64,000 nucleotides of DNA from Thermasporomyces composti (GTDB lineage: Bacteria > Actinomycetota > Actinomycetes > Propionibacteriales > Actinopolymorphaceae). The DNA lies in contig NZ_QTUC01000001.1 of NCBI RefSeq assembly GCF_003386795.1, forward strand, positions 1,798,001-1,862,000. Direction: 5' to 3'. Position numbers and translations under genes: made by a program. Shown piece after piece: positions 50,219 to 59,113 of the stretch (positions are counted from its first letter, which is position 1; each line of letters starts with the position of its first letter). The notes under the pieces are model-generated. The model was given only the letters and a program-made list of their open reading frames with translations, ran no database searches and was not told the origin of the DNA.

Positions 50219-51223
50219 TTACGGCGCGCCGAGCTCGTCGAGCGCCTCCGCCGCACCCGGGTTGAGCGGGATCGGGTCGGTCTTGCGGGCGTTCTCCAAC
50301 TCGATGTCCGCGGCCACCGGGTTGACCTTCTCCAGCTCTGCGCGCTGCTCGAACAGCAGCGTCACCAACTGCTTGGCCAGCTCGGCGTCGAAGCCCTTCT
50401 TCACCACGAGCACGTTGGGCACGACGATCGTCGGCACGTCGGCGGGCTGCTGGTAGACGTCAGCCGGGATCGCGCCCTCCTCGTAGATGGGGCCGTACTC
50501 CTCTCGCAGCGCGGGGAGCTGCGGCGTGACGTCGATGAACCGCACCGCATCGCCCATCGACGTGGTGAGGTCGGTGATGCCACCGGTCGGCAGACCACCG
50601 GACCAGAACATCGCGTCGATGGTCCCGTCCTTCATGCCGTCCTGGGTCTCCGGCAGGCCCAGCCGCTGCGCCTGGATGTCGGACGCCGGATCGAGGCCGG
50701 CCGCCTCCAACACCCGGTTCGCGATCACCTCGGTGCCCGACTTGGGCGAGCCGGTGGAGACGCGCTTGCCCTTCATGTCGGCCACGGACTCGATGCCGGT
50801 CTCGGACCGCACCAGGACGTGGGTGTAGTTGGGATACAGGCGGGTGAGCGCCTCGATCGGCTGGGGCTCGTCGAAGGAGCCGGTGCCGTTCACCGCGTCG
50901 TTGGCCGTGTCGGCGAGCGAGAACGCGATGTCGTACCGGCCGGCGACCACGCCTTGGATGTTCTGCACCGAGGCGCCGGTCTCCGTCGGGGTCGCCTGGT
51001 AGCCCGCGATGTGCCGGCCGATGAGGCGAGCCAAGCCGCCGCCGAGCTGGTAGTAGACGCCGGTGGTGTTGCCGGTGGCGATGGTCAACCGACCGCCCGG
51101 GGAGCCGCCACCACCGCCGGTCTCGCTGTCGGTTCGTTTGCCCCCGCAGGCGCCGAGCAGCGGCACGCCCGCGAGGAGCGCGATCGCCGTGCGTCGGGTC
51201 GTTCGTCGAGCCGTTCTCATCAT
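50219..51223 (-). CDS. TAXI-family TRAP transporter solute-binding lipoprotein
   Basis: 334-residue lipoprotein capturing a substrate for the TRAP permease. The leader (RRTAIALLAGVPLLGACGGK) has a lipobox LLGAC. The mature domain has the TAXI signature TIATGNTTGVYYQLGGGLAR, VRSETGIESVADMKGKRVS, VLEAAGLDP and MFWSGGLPTGGI. The start is ATG 51223 or 51220, overlapping the permease stop; GGGAGG lies 3 or 6 bases upstream. Known TAXI systems take up dicarboxylates or glutamate-type compounds; the ligand here is not known. Confidence 0.92.
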   Translation of the reverse strand: MMRTARRTTRRTAIALLAGVPLLGACGGKRTDSETGGGGGSPGGRLTIATGNTTGVYYQLGGGLARLIGRHIAGYQATPTETGASVQNIQGVVAGRYDIAFSLADTANDAVNGTGSFDEPQPIEALTRLYPNYTHVLVRSETGIESVADMKGKRVSTGSPKSGTEVIANRVLEAAGLDPASDIQAQRLGLPETQDGMKDGTIDAMFWSGGLPTGGITDLTTSMGDAVRFIDVTPQLPALREEYGPIYEEGAIPADVYQQPADVPTIVVPNVLVVKKGFDAELAKQLVTLLFEQRAELEKVNPVAADIELENARKTDPIPLNPGAAEALDELGAP

Positions 51224-53442
51224 GGGCCTCCCCGTGAGTCGAGGGCCGGCCGGACGAGCCGCCGGCGCAGGAGGTGGATGGCCACGGCGAGGACGACAAG
51301 CGCACCGCCGAGACCGATGGTGATCGGTTCCAGGTACAGGAGCAGCAGCGCAGCGACGAAGGCGAGCACCCGCTCCACAGGGTGGGCAGGCCCCACGATC
51401 CAGCCGCCCGCGGCCGCAGCCAAGGCGGCGACCGCCACGACGCTGACCGCGGTCGCCCAGACGACGCCGAGGATCGGCCCCTGCGCGAGCAGGAATGCCC
51501 CGTTCTCGCTGAGCACGAACGCGAACGGCACGAGGAACGCCGGGAGGGCGTACGACCAGCAGGCCCACATGGTCCGCAGCGGGTTGCCCCCGGTGATGGC
51601 GGCCGCCGCGAGCGCGGCGAGCGCGGTGGGCGGGCTCACCTCCGAGAGGACGGCGTAGTAGAACACGAACATGTACGCCTCGGGGCGGCTCACCCCGAGC
51701 TCCACGAGCGCGGGCGTGATGATGACCGCGGCGATGATGAACGAGGCGGTGACCGGCACGGCCAGCCCGAGCACGGTCACCGCGACGGCGGCGAACACCG
51801 CCGTGAGCACGAGGATGAGCGTCGGGTCCTGGGTGATCGCGCTCGCCCCGTCGACGATGATCCCGGCCAGGTTGAGCCCGAGCCCGGTGAGCGTGACCAC
51901 CGCGACGATGATGCCGGCGGAGGCGCACACCGTCGCGACCGGCAGCACACTGCGGGTTCCGGTCGCCAACGCCTGCACCAGACGGCGTGGCGTCATCCGG
52001 TGCGCGGGGTCGAGGAACGAGAACAGGAACTGCAGGATCGTGGCGTAGACGACGGCACGGAACGGCGGGATGTCGGCGGCCATGAAGGCCACGATGAGGA
52101 ACAGCGACAGGAAGTGGTAGCCGAACCGCAGCAGGAGGCGGAGCGCCGACTGGTGCGGGATCTCGACGCCGCGGGTGCCGTGCTTTCGCGCGTCGATCTC
52201 GATGGCGAGGATGACGCCGACGTAGTAGAGGATCGTCGGCACGATCGCGTAGATGAGGACGGTGAGGTAGCTCGTCCGCAGCAGCTCGGCGATGATGAAC
52301 GCCGCCGCGCCGAGCGTCGGCGGCGACAGGATCGCGCCGATGCCTGCCGCCGCGAGCACTCCGCCTGCTCGTTCTCTCGGGTATCCGGCGCGCCGCAGGA
52401 TCGGCCAGGCGACCGAGCCTAGGCTCACCGCGGTGGCGGTTCCCGAGCCGGACACCGTCCCGAGCAGGAAACCCGCGAGGGTGACCGTCCGGCCTGGTGC
52501 GCTCGGCGACTGTCGACCGCGTCGTTGGAACGCCGCGAACGACAAGTCGATGAAGAACTTCCCCGCCCCCGACATGTCGAGCACGGCGCCGTAGATCGTG
52601 AACAGCACGATGTAGGTCGCCGCGACGTTGAGGGGCGTGCCGTAGAAGCCGCTGGTCCCCATGTAGAGCTGCGGCACGATCTCGTCGACGTTGAAGCCGA
52701 CGTGGGCGAGGCTCCAGTCCAAGGGCAGGTAGCCGCCGTAGTAGGCGTACGCGAGGAAACCGAGGCAGATCGCGGGAAGCCACCATCCGCTCGTGCGGCG
52801 GCACGCCTCCAACACCAACGCCAGGAGGACGAGCCCGACCGCGAGGTCGAGGGTGGTCGGGACCTGCCGGCGTTCGAGGAAGTCGTCGAAACCGACGATG
52901 GGATACAGCGCCACCGCCAACGACAGGACCGCGAGCGCCCAGTCCAGCAAGCCCGGGTTGTCAGTCGATCGGGGTGTGTGCTCTTTTCCAGCGAAGCCGA
53001 GTCGCTCGACCAGCCGTGACACCGGCCGACGCGCCGACGGCTGGCTCCGCCCGGGCCGGTAGCACAGAAACGTCAACGGCAGGACGGCGGCGAGGAACAA
53101 CGTCAGGTAGTACTGCGTGCCCTTGGCCAGCGGCGCGAAGACCACCCACAGCACGAAGACACTGAGCAGCGCGCACGCGACGGTCACACCGACGTCCACC
53201 GGGCCTGACAGCCGCCGGGCCGGGCGTTCCTCGTCGTGGGCGGCGAGAATCTCCTCCGGTCGCCGCCCAGCGGTCTCCGGCTCACCGGGCACGCGGTCGG
53301 CCGTGAGCTCACTCGAGGCGCCTTCGTCGGCCTTGGTCGTACCGTGCTGCCTGGCCTCTGGTGCGTGATCCCCCGGTGCGGTCAGGTTCTGTGGTCCGAT
53401 GGCATCGACCTGCGCGCTCTTCGGGTGATCATCCTGTGGCAT
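51220..53442 (-). CDS. TRAP transporter fused permease (4TM/12TM)
   Basis: 740-residue protein joining the small and large TRAP membrane subunits. After an 80-residue hydrophilic, low-complexity N-terminus, four helices (about 85-235) are followed by the large domain, with PQLYMGTSGFYGTPLNVAAT, GTVSGSGTATAVSLGSVAWP, AAGIGAILSPPTLGAAAFII and YYAVLSEVSPPTALAALAAA. Its start is only 16 bases from the divergent FAD oxidase gene, leaving almost no room for a promoter; a GTG near 53295 may be the real start. The stop overlaps the binding-protein gene. Confidence 0.9.
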   Translation of the reverse strand: MPQDDHPKSAQVDAIGPQNLTAPGDHAPEARQHGTTKADEGASSELTADRVPGEPETAGRRPEEILAAHDEERPARRLSGPVDVGVTVACALLSVFVLWVVFAPLAKGTQYYLTLFLAAVLPLTFLCYRPGRSQPSARRPVSRLVERLGFAGKEHTPRSTDNPGLLDWALAVLSLAVALYPIVGFDDFLERRQVPTTLDLAVGLVLLALVLEACRRTSGWWLPAICLGFLAYAYYGGYLPLDWSLAHVGFNVDEIVPQLYMGTSGFYGTPLNVAATYIVLFTIYGAVLDMSGAGKFFIDLSFAAFQRRGRQSPSAPGRTVTLAGFLLGTVSGSGTATAVSLGSVAWPILRRAGYPRERAGGVLAAAGIGAILSPPTLGAAAFIIAELLRTSYLTVLIYAIVPTILYYVGVILAIEIDARKHGTRGVEIPHQSALRLLLRFGYHFLSLFLIVAFMAADIPPFRAVVYATILQFLFSFLDPAHRMTPRRLVQALATGTRSVLPVATVCASAGIIVAVVTLTGLGLNLAGIIVDGASAITQDPTLILVLTAVFAAVAVTVLGLAVPVTASFIIAAVIITPALVELGVSRPEAYMFVFYYAVLSEVSPPTALAALAAAAITGGNPLRTMWACWSYALPAFLVPFAFVLSENGAFLLAQGPILGVVWATAVSVVAVAALAAAAGGWIVGPAHPVERVLAFVAALLLLYLEPITIGLGGALVVLAVAIHLLRRRLVRPALDSRGGP

Positions 53443-53458
53443 ATGTCACGCTCTCCCC

Positions 53459-55114
53459 ATGGACGAGCTCGCGCATGCCGACCTCGGACCGCGGCCGTTC
53501 GCCCGGTGGTCCGACCCCGAGGACGACGCCACGCCTGTACGCGGGGTCCCAGTCTGGCTCGCCCGGCGCCTCGGTGACCTGACTCCGCGGGCTCCTGTGC
53601 CGATCTCGGCCATCCCCGTCCCACCAAGCGGGCTGAGCCCGGACGCGGCGGCCGAGTTCCGCCAGGCGGTGGGTCCGGCGTATGTGGAGACGGAGCCGGA
53701 GGCGCGGCTCGCCCACGCGGGCGGACAGTCCTACACCGATCTAGTCCGCCGACGCTTCGGCTACGACGTCGCGGTCCCGGACGCGGTGATCCGACCGGCG
53801 AGCCATGACGAGGTGCTGTCCGTCCTCGCCGTCGCCACGAAGCGCGACGTGGCGGTCGTCCCGTACGGTGGCGGCACGAGCGTCGTCGGAGGGGTCGAGC
53901 CGGTCGACGGAGGCCACCGCGCCGTCGTCACCCTCGACCTCTCGCGGATGGACCGGCTCGTGGACGTCGATCCGATCTCCCGCACCGCGACGTTCCAGCC
54001 TGGGGTGACCGGCCCTCGGGCCGAGTCGCTCCTCGCCGAGCACGGCCTGACGCTCGGGCACGTCCCGCAGAGCTTCCCTCGCGGCACCATCGGCGGTTTC
54101 GTCGCCACCCGGTCCGCCGGCCAGGCGTCCACCGGGTATGGCCGGATCGACGACATGGTGGTCGCGTTGCGCGTGGCCACGCCCGTCGGCGAGATCCGCG
54201 CGGGCACGGGGACCCCGAACGCCGCGGGACCCGACCTGCGCGCGCTGTTCACCGGCTGCGAGGGCGCCCTCGGCGTGCTCACCGAGGTGACCCTGCGAAC
54301 CCGCCCGACGCCAGAAGAGCGGCACTACGAGATGTGGGCCTTCGGCTCGTTCGGCGAGGGTCTCGACACCATCCGCGGTCTGGTCCAGGACGTCGACGCG
54401 CCCGACGTCGTCCGGCTCTCCGACGAGGAGGAGAGCGCGACGACCCTCGCCACCCAGGGTCCGAAGGGACGCCTGGCCGCCCTCCTCGCTCGGGTGCGCG
54501 GCCTGCGCACGCCGGCCCTGTGCGTGCTGGGCTGGGAGGACACGGCGGAGGGCGTCCGTCGCAGGAGGCAGGCGGCGGCCCGCTCGTTGCGGGCGTCCGG
54601 CGCGATCCCGCTCGGCGCACGAGCGGGCGAGGCGTGGCGGCGGCACCGGTTCGAGGGGCCGCGCCAACGCGACATCCTGCTGGACGCCGGCGTGCTGGTG
54701 GAGACCTTGGAGACGGCGACCACCTGGTCACGCCTTCGGGACCTGTACGACGCGGTGTCGCGCGCCCTCCGCGACAGCCTCACCGCAGCGGGCACGCCGC
54801 CCGTGGTCATGACGCACGTGTCGCACGTCTACCCGACGGGCGCGTCGCTGTACTTCACGGTCCTGGCGCGCCAGCTCCCGGATGCGGCCGAGGCACTCGA
54901 GCAGTGGGAGAGCGCCAAGGCGGCCGCCAATGAGGCGATCGCGACGCACAAGGCCACGATCACCCACCATCACGCGGTCGGCCGCGCGCACGCGCCCTAC
55001 CTCGTCCACGAGGTGGGTGAGCTGGGCGTCACCACCTTGGCGGCGGTGAAGGCGCACCTCGACCCGCGCGGCATCCTGAACCCGGGCGTCCTCATCCAGG
55101 CATCGCCGCGCTGA
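53459..55114 (+). CDS. FAD-binding oxidase, alkylglycerone-phosphate-synthase-like
   Basis: 551-residue flavoprotein of the PCMH/VAO group. The FAD-binding domain (about 95-280) contains VAVVPYGGGTSVVGGVEPV, GHVPQSFPRGTIGGFVATR and GYGRIDDMVVALRVATP. The C-terminal domain ends with THKATITHHHAVGRAHAPYL, the His-rich site typical of the AGPS/glycolate-oxidase-like branch, and the closing HLDPRGILNPGVL. Actinobacterial members are annotated as FAD-binding oxidases of unknown substrate. It diverges from the TRAP operon, hinting that the transported acid may be its substrate. Confidence 0.88.
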   Translation: MDELAHADLGPRPFARWSDPEDDATPVRGVPVWLARRLGDLTPRAPVPISAIPVPPSGLSPDAAAEFRQAVGPAYVETEPEARLAHAGGQSYTDLVRRRFGYDVAVPDAVIRPASHDEVLSVLAVATKRDVAVVPYGGGTSVVGGVEPVDGGHRAVVTLDLSRMDRLVDVDPISRTATFQPGVTGPRAESLLAEHGLTLGHVPQSFPRGTIGGFVATRSAGQASTGYGRIDDMVVALRVATPVGEIRAGTGTPNAAGPDLRALFTGCEGALGVLTEVTLRTRPTPEERHYEMWAFGSFGEGLDTIRGLVQDVDAPDVVRLSDEEESATTLATQGPKGRLAALLARVRGLRTPALCVLGWEDTAEGVRRRRQAAARSLRASGAIPLGARAGEAWRRHRFEGPRQRDILLDAGVLVETLETATTWSRLRDLYDAVSRALRDSLTAAGTPPVVMTHVSHVYPTGASLYFTVLARQLPDAAEALEQWESAKAAANEAIATHKATITHHHAVGRAHAPYLVHEVGELGVTTLAAVKAHLDPRGILNPGVLIQASPR

Positions 55115-55347
55115 GGAAAGCCACCACGAGACCTGGCTCTGGCCGAGGAAGGCGGCGGGCTCGTCGGCGGACGCGCCGCGCGGCGACGTTCACACACCGT
55201 CAGGGCGCCGTCGCCCGTTCGGCGGCTTTGTCCTAATGTGTCCGCCCATGGGACAGGCCAGCGACGACCACGGGTCACCAGGACCGAGCGCCGTCCCACC
55301 GCAACCACTGTCGCCCCACGCGCACTGCCGCGCTCGAGGTGGTCTCC

Positions 55348-55554
55348 ATGGGTATCGCCGTCAGCGTCGTCCTCATCGTCGTTGGCGCCGTCTTGGCCTT
55401 CATCCCGCACGACCGGATCGCCGGGAGGGACCTCGAGGGTCCCGGCATCGTCCTCATGCTGATCGGATGCCTCGGCCTCGCGGTGAGCGTCGTGGTCTGG
55501 ACGCCGTCGAAACGCCGCCGCGCTCGGCGCTCACCCCCGACCGGAGGAACGTGA
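55348..55554 (+). CDS. Small two-helix membrane protein (DUF6458-like)
   Basis: 68-residue protein with helices at about 2-20 ([18 protein letters not shown]) and 33-52 ([19 protein letters not shown]) and an Arg-rich tail. The sequence order (short helix, charged loop with an Asp-Leu motif, second helix) matches DUF6458. The ATG at 55348 follows GAGGTGG. Function unknown. Confidence 0.75.
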   Translation: MGIAVSVVLIVVGAVLAFIPHDRIAGRDLEGPGIVLMLIGCLGLAVSVVVWTPSKRRRARRSPPTGGT

Positions 55555-55628
55555 CACGCCGAGTCGGCCAAGCACGGGCAACGGGGACGACTCGGACGCC
55601 GGTCCTATGCGGTCCGGACCAGTCGAAT

Positions 55629-55692
55629 GTCTTGCGATAACCCTGTGCAGGGTGCGACGACAGTCCGCAAGACCTTTCGGCAGTGCTGAAAG
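55629..55692 (+). promoter_or_regulatory. Structured leader upstream of GTP-PEPCK
   Basis: First stem: GTCTTGCG (55629-55636) with CGCAAGAC (55666-55673), enclosing an inner hairpin ACCCTG-TG-CAGGGT (55640-55653). Immediately after: CTTTCGGCA (55674-55682) with TGCTGAAAG (55684-55692), one G-U pair. It lies 85-150 bases before the pckG start. The folding is plausible, but I know no matching RNA family. Confidence 0.45.
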
Positions 55693-55777
55693 AACCAGGA
55701 GGGAAGCACTTTCCGCTCCTCTCGCCGGGCCCTGTGGACGTCCCTCCGGCCGCTCGGTCCCACTTAGCGTGACCTCC

Positions 55778-57664
55778 ATGTCCACGACCACGACACCGAG
55801 CGGCAAGGTCATCAGTCCTCGCGGCGAGCCCGGAGCGGTGCCGGCGGCTCTGCCCACCCGCCACGCCGAGCTCCGTGCCTGGGTCCAGGAGGTCGCCGAC
55901 CTGTGTCAGCCGGAGCGGGTGTACTGGTGCGACGGGTCCGAGGAGGAGTGGCGCGCCCTCACCGACCAGCTCGTCGCGGCCGGCACGCTGGTTCGGCTGA
56001 ACCCGGACAAGAAGCCCAACTCGTTCTGGGCGCGGACCGATCCGAGCGACGTGGCGCGGGTCGAGGACCGGACCTTCATCTGCTCACAGCGAGAGGTCGA
56101 CGCCGGGCCGACCAACAACTGGGTCCACCCGGACGAGATGAAGCGCACCATGACCGACCTCTACCGAGGGTGCATGCGTGGACGGACCATGTACGTCGTC
56201 CCGTTCTGCATGGGACCGCTCAACGCGGAACACCCGATGTTCGGCGTGGAGATCACCGACTCGGCGTACGTCGTCGCATCCATGCGCATCATGACCCGCA
56301 TGGGGCAAGCCGTCCTTGACGCGATGGGTGACGACCGGCCGTTCGTGCGCTGCCTCCACTCCGTCGGGGCGCCGCTCGAGCCCGGTCAGAGCGACGTGCC
56401 GTGGCCGTGCAACGAGACCAAGTACATCTCCCACTTCCCCGAGACGCGCGAGATCTGGTCGTTCGGCTCCGGCTACGGCGGGAACTCCCTGCTGGGGAAG
56501 AAGTGTTACTCCCTGCGGATCGCGAGCGTGATCGCCCGCGACGAGGGATGGCTCGCCGAGCACATGCTGATCCTGAAGCTCACCTCACCGGAAGGCCGGG
56601 TCCACTACATCGCCGCCGCGTTCCCGAGCGCGTGCGGCAAGACGAACCTCGCGATGCTCGAGCCCACCATTCCGGGTTGGAAGGTCGAGACGCTCGGCGA
56701 CGACATCGCGTGGATGCGCTTCGGCGAGGACGGCCGCCTGTACGCGCAGAACCCCGAGTACGGGTTCTTCGGTGTGGCGCCCGGCACCGGCTGGGAGACC
56801 AACCCGAACGCCATGCGCACGATCGAGCAGGGCAACTCCATCTTCACCAACGTCGCGCTCACCGACGACGGCGACGTGTGGTGGGAGGGGTACTCGCACG
56901 AGCCGCCCGCTCACCTCACCGACTGGCGGGGACGCGACTGGACGCCTGACACGCGGGACGAGAACGGCAAGCCCGTGCTGTCCAGCCACCCCAACAGCCG
57001 CTTCTGCACCCCGATCAAGCAGTGCCCGATCCTCGCGCCCGAGTTCGAGGACCCGCGCGGCGTCCCCATCTCGGCGATCCTCTTCGGCGGCCGGCGCGCG
57101 ACGACGGTTCCGCTCGTCACCGAGGCACGGGACTGGACCCACGGTGTCTTCGTGGGCGCGACGCTGTCGTCGGAGACGACCGCGGCGGCCACGGGGAAGG
57201 TCGGTGTCGTGCGACGCGACCCGATGGCGATGCTGCCGTTCGTCGGCTACAACGCCGGCGACTACTTCCAGCACTGGCTCGACATCGGTCAGCAGACCGA
57301 TCCGAGCCGTCTGCCGCGGATCTTCTACGTCAACTGGTTCCGGCGAGGCCCGCACGGCGAGTTCCTGTGGCCGGGGTTCGGCGAGAACAGCCGAGTGCTG
57401 AAGTGGATCATCGAGCGGGTCGAAGGACGCGCCGAGGCCGAGGAGACACCGATCGGGTTCGTCCCGTCACCGGACGCGTTGGACGTGACGGGCCTCGAGC
57501 TCCCGCGCGCGAACCTGGAGGCGCTGCTGCGGGTGGACCCGCAGGAGTGGAGCGCTGAGATCCCCAGCATCGAGGAGTGGTTCGCCACGATCGGCGACAC
57601 CCTGCCAGAGCCCCTGTGGGCCGAGCTGGACGCGCTCCGACAGCGGTTGAGCGCCTCGTCGTAG
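55778..57664 (+). CDS. pckG: Phosphoenolpyruvate carboxykinase (GTP)
   Basis: Cytosolic gluconeogenic enzyme: oxaloacetate + GTP to PEP + CO2 + GDP. 628 residues from ATG 55778. The GTP-binding P-loop is [15 protein letters not shown]; the metal site includes [16 protein letters not shown]; other hallmarks are [11 protein letters not shown], the [12 protein letters not shown] loop, [13 protein letters not shown], and the GTP-clamping [15 protein letters not shown] 20-residue leader precedes the conserved core. The ribosome site is weak. It stands alone between a structured leader and a clear terminator. Confidence 0.96.
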   Translation: MSTTTTPSGKVISPRGEPGAVPAALPTRHAELRAWVQEVADLCQPERVYWCDGSEEEWRALTDQLVAAGTLVRLNPDKKPNSFWARTDPSDVARVEDRTFICSQREVDAGPTNNWVHPDEMKRTMTDLYRGCMRGRTMYVVPFCMGPLNAEHPMFGVEITDSAYVVASMRIMTRMGQAVLDAMGDDRPFVRCLHSVGAPLEPGQSDVPWPCNETKYISHFPETREIWSFGSGYGGNSLLGKKCYSLRIASVIARDEGWLAEHMLILKLTSPEGRVHYIAAAFPSACGKTNLAMLEPTIPGWKVETLGDDIAWMRFGEDGRLYAQNPEYGFFGVAPGTGWETNPNAMRTIEQGNSIFTNVALTDDGDVWWEGYSHEPPAHLTDWRGRDWTPDTRDENGKPVLSSHPNSRFCTPIKQCPILAPEFEDPRGVPISAILFGGRRATTVPLVTEARDWTHGVFVGATLSSETTAAATGKVGVVRRDPMAMLPFVGYNAGDYFQHWLDIGQQTDPSRLPRIFYVNWFRRGPHGEFLWPGFGENSRVLKWIIERVEGRAEAEETPIGFVPSPDALDVTGLELPRANLEALLRVDPQEWSAEIPSIEEWFATIGDTLPEPLWAELDALRQRLSASS

Positions 57665-57697
57665 ATCCCGCGCCACCAGGGAGCGCGGCGAGAACGC

Positions 57698-57749
57698 AGC
57701 CCACGACCGTGCGGTGACTCACGGTGGTCCGCGAGCGCGGTCGTGGGCT
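57698..57749 (+). terminator. Terminator after pckG
   Basis: Perfect 12-bp arms AGCCCACGACCG and CGGTCGTGGGCT enclosing 28 bases, starting 33 bases after the pckG stop. There is no U-run. It might also be a larger cruciform. Confidence 0.6.
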
Positions 57750-57855
57750 TCGCGTGTGCGCCCGAGTTTGAACCCTCCTGTCGGCGTGGGCCAGACTGGC
57801 GTCCAGCCCTCGGCGCCGCCGAGAGGCCGATCTACTCGACCGCTCGGGGGGTTCC

Positions 57856-58086
57856 ATGTGGACGGCCTGGTTGCTCCTGGTCTTCGTCGTCGTGGGCGGT
57901 GCCCTCGCCTACGCGAGTTCGGCGTACGCGGAGGTGCGACGCCTGCGTCGACAGGTCGCGACACTCCGGGAGCTCGTCGAACGGTTGAAAGAGCTCGCAT
58001 GGGACCACCGTGAGCTCGATCCCTCGCTGAGCACCATCGTCATCGACGAGATCCGCACCTACGAGAAGAAGGAGCTGCGCGGATGA
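57856..58086 (+). CDS. Small membrane protein with coiled coil, partner of SPFH lipoprotein
   Basis: 76-residue protein with one N-terminal helix (WTAWLLLVFVVVGGALAYA) and a cytoplasmic or external coiled coil (EVRRLRRQVATLRELVERL). It overlaps the SPFH gene by 4 bases. The organisation suggests a membrane tether or partner. I recognise no family. Confidence 0.7.
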   Translation: MWTAWLLLVFVVVGGALAYASSAYAEVRRLRRQVATLRELVERLKELAWDHRELDPSLSTIVIDEIRTYEKKELRG

Positions 58087-58988
58087 GGAAACGCGCCGTC
58101 CTGGCCCTGACGGCAGCGGGCGCCTTGGGCGCGATGCTTACGCTCAACGGCTGTACGACGATCAACACCCAACCCGACGAGGCGGGCCTGGTCTACGACG
58201 CGGGACCCATCTCCAACACCGAGTTCGACACGTGTGTCGGTCCGAGCACCCGTGCCTGGGACGGCCCGGGTGACCGCCACTACACCTACCCCTTCGGACA
58301 GCGCACGTTCGACTTCAGCGGAGGCGAAGGCGCCGACGGCAACCCGATCAGCGTCGTGACCAAGGACAACGTCACGATGACGGTCGCGGGCGTCGCGACG
58401 TTCGCCCTCAACACCGAGTGCGAGACGCTACGGCAGTTCCACGAGCGGATCGGCATCAAGTTCCAGGCGTGGATGGAAGACGGCCAGACCACCGACGGCT
58501 GGCGCAACATGCTGAACGTCTACCTCAAGCAGCCGCTGGACAAGGCCATGGACGCGGTGTCGAAGAAGTACGGCTACAAGGAGCTGTACTCCGACCCGGA
58601 GGTGAAGGAGGCCTGGGAGGAGGAGGTCGGCCGCCTGGCCTCCCGGTTCATCAAGGACCAGGCCGGGGCGGAGTTCTTCTGCCGGCCGTCGTACACCGGT
58701 TCGGGCGAGTGCGGCAACCCCGTCTTGACCCTCCAGACGCCTATCCCGCCTGAGAACATCCGCGCCGCGCTCACCGCCGAGCAGGAGGCCGTGGCGCAGA
58801 ACAACGCGCAGAAGCAGCGGAACGAGACGGTGCGTACCGAGCTCGAGTCGATCCGTGAGCTCGTAAAGGTGCTCGGTCCGGAGGGCTACGTCCTCCACAA
58901 GGCGATCGAGGAGGGCAAGGTCACCGTGGTCCCGGTGCCGACCGGCAGTGGGATCAACATCACCCCGCCACGGCCCTCGAACGAGTAA
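58083..58988 (+). CDS. SPFH/prohibitin-domain lipoprotein
   Basis: 301-residue lipoprotein: the leader LALTAAGALGAMLTLNGC carries an acceptable lipobox with Cys24. About residues 30-170 resemble the SPFH domain: VTKDNVTMTVAGVATFALN, RIGIKFQAWMEDG and WRNMLNVYLKQPLDKAMDAV. A Cys pair (FFCRPSYTGSGECG) lies near the middle. The coiled-coil C-terminus (ALTAEQEAVAQNNAQKQRNE) suggests oligomerisation. SPFH proteins normally sit on the membrane's cytoplasmic side, so an exported version is noteworthy. Confidence 0.82.
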   Translation: MRKRAVLALTAAGALGAMLTLNGCTTINTQPDEAGLVYDAGPISNTEFDTCVGPSTRAWDGPGDRHYTYPFGQRTFDFSGGEGADGNPISVVTKDNVTMTVAGVATFALNTECETLRQFHERIGIKFQAWMEDGQTTDGWRNMLNVYLKQPLDKAMDAVSKKYGYKELYSDPEVKEAWEEEVGRLASRFIKDQAGAEFFCRPSYTGSGECGNPVLTLQTPIPPENIRAALTAEQEAVAQNNAQKQRNETVRTELESIRELVKVLGPEGYVLHKAIEEGKVTVVPVPTGSGINITPPRPSNE

Positions 58989-59041
58989 GGACCTCTTCGA
59001 CGAGCGAGGCGTTCGTCCCACGACGAGCGCTGGGTGACCAC

Positions 59042-59079
59042 CACGTCCGGCTCCGAGACGCACCTCGGAGCCGGACGTG
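59042..59079. terminator. Bidirectional terminator
   Basis: Perfect 16-bp stem CACGTCCGGCTCCGAG/CTCGGAGCCGGACGTG, loop ACGCAC, followed by TTCT. It sits between the convergent SPFH and acyltransferase genes. Confidence 0.85.
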
Positions 59080-59113
59080 TTCTGTCCTCGGTGTGTGCCT
59101 CACCCTCGTGGAG

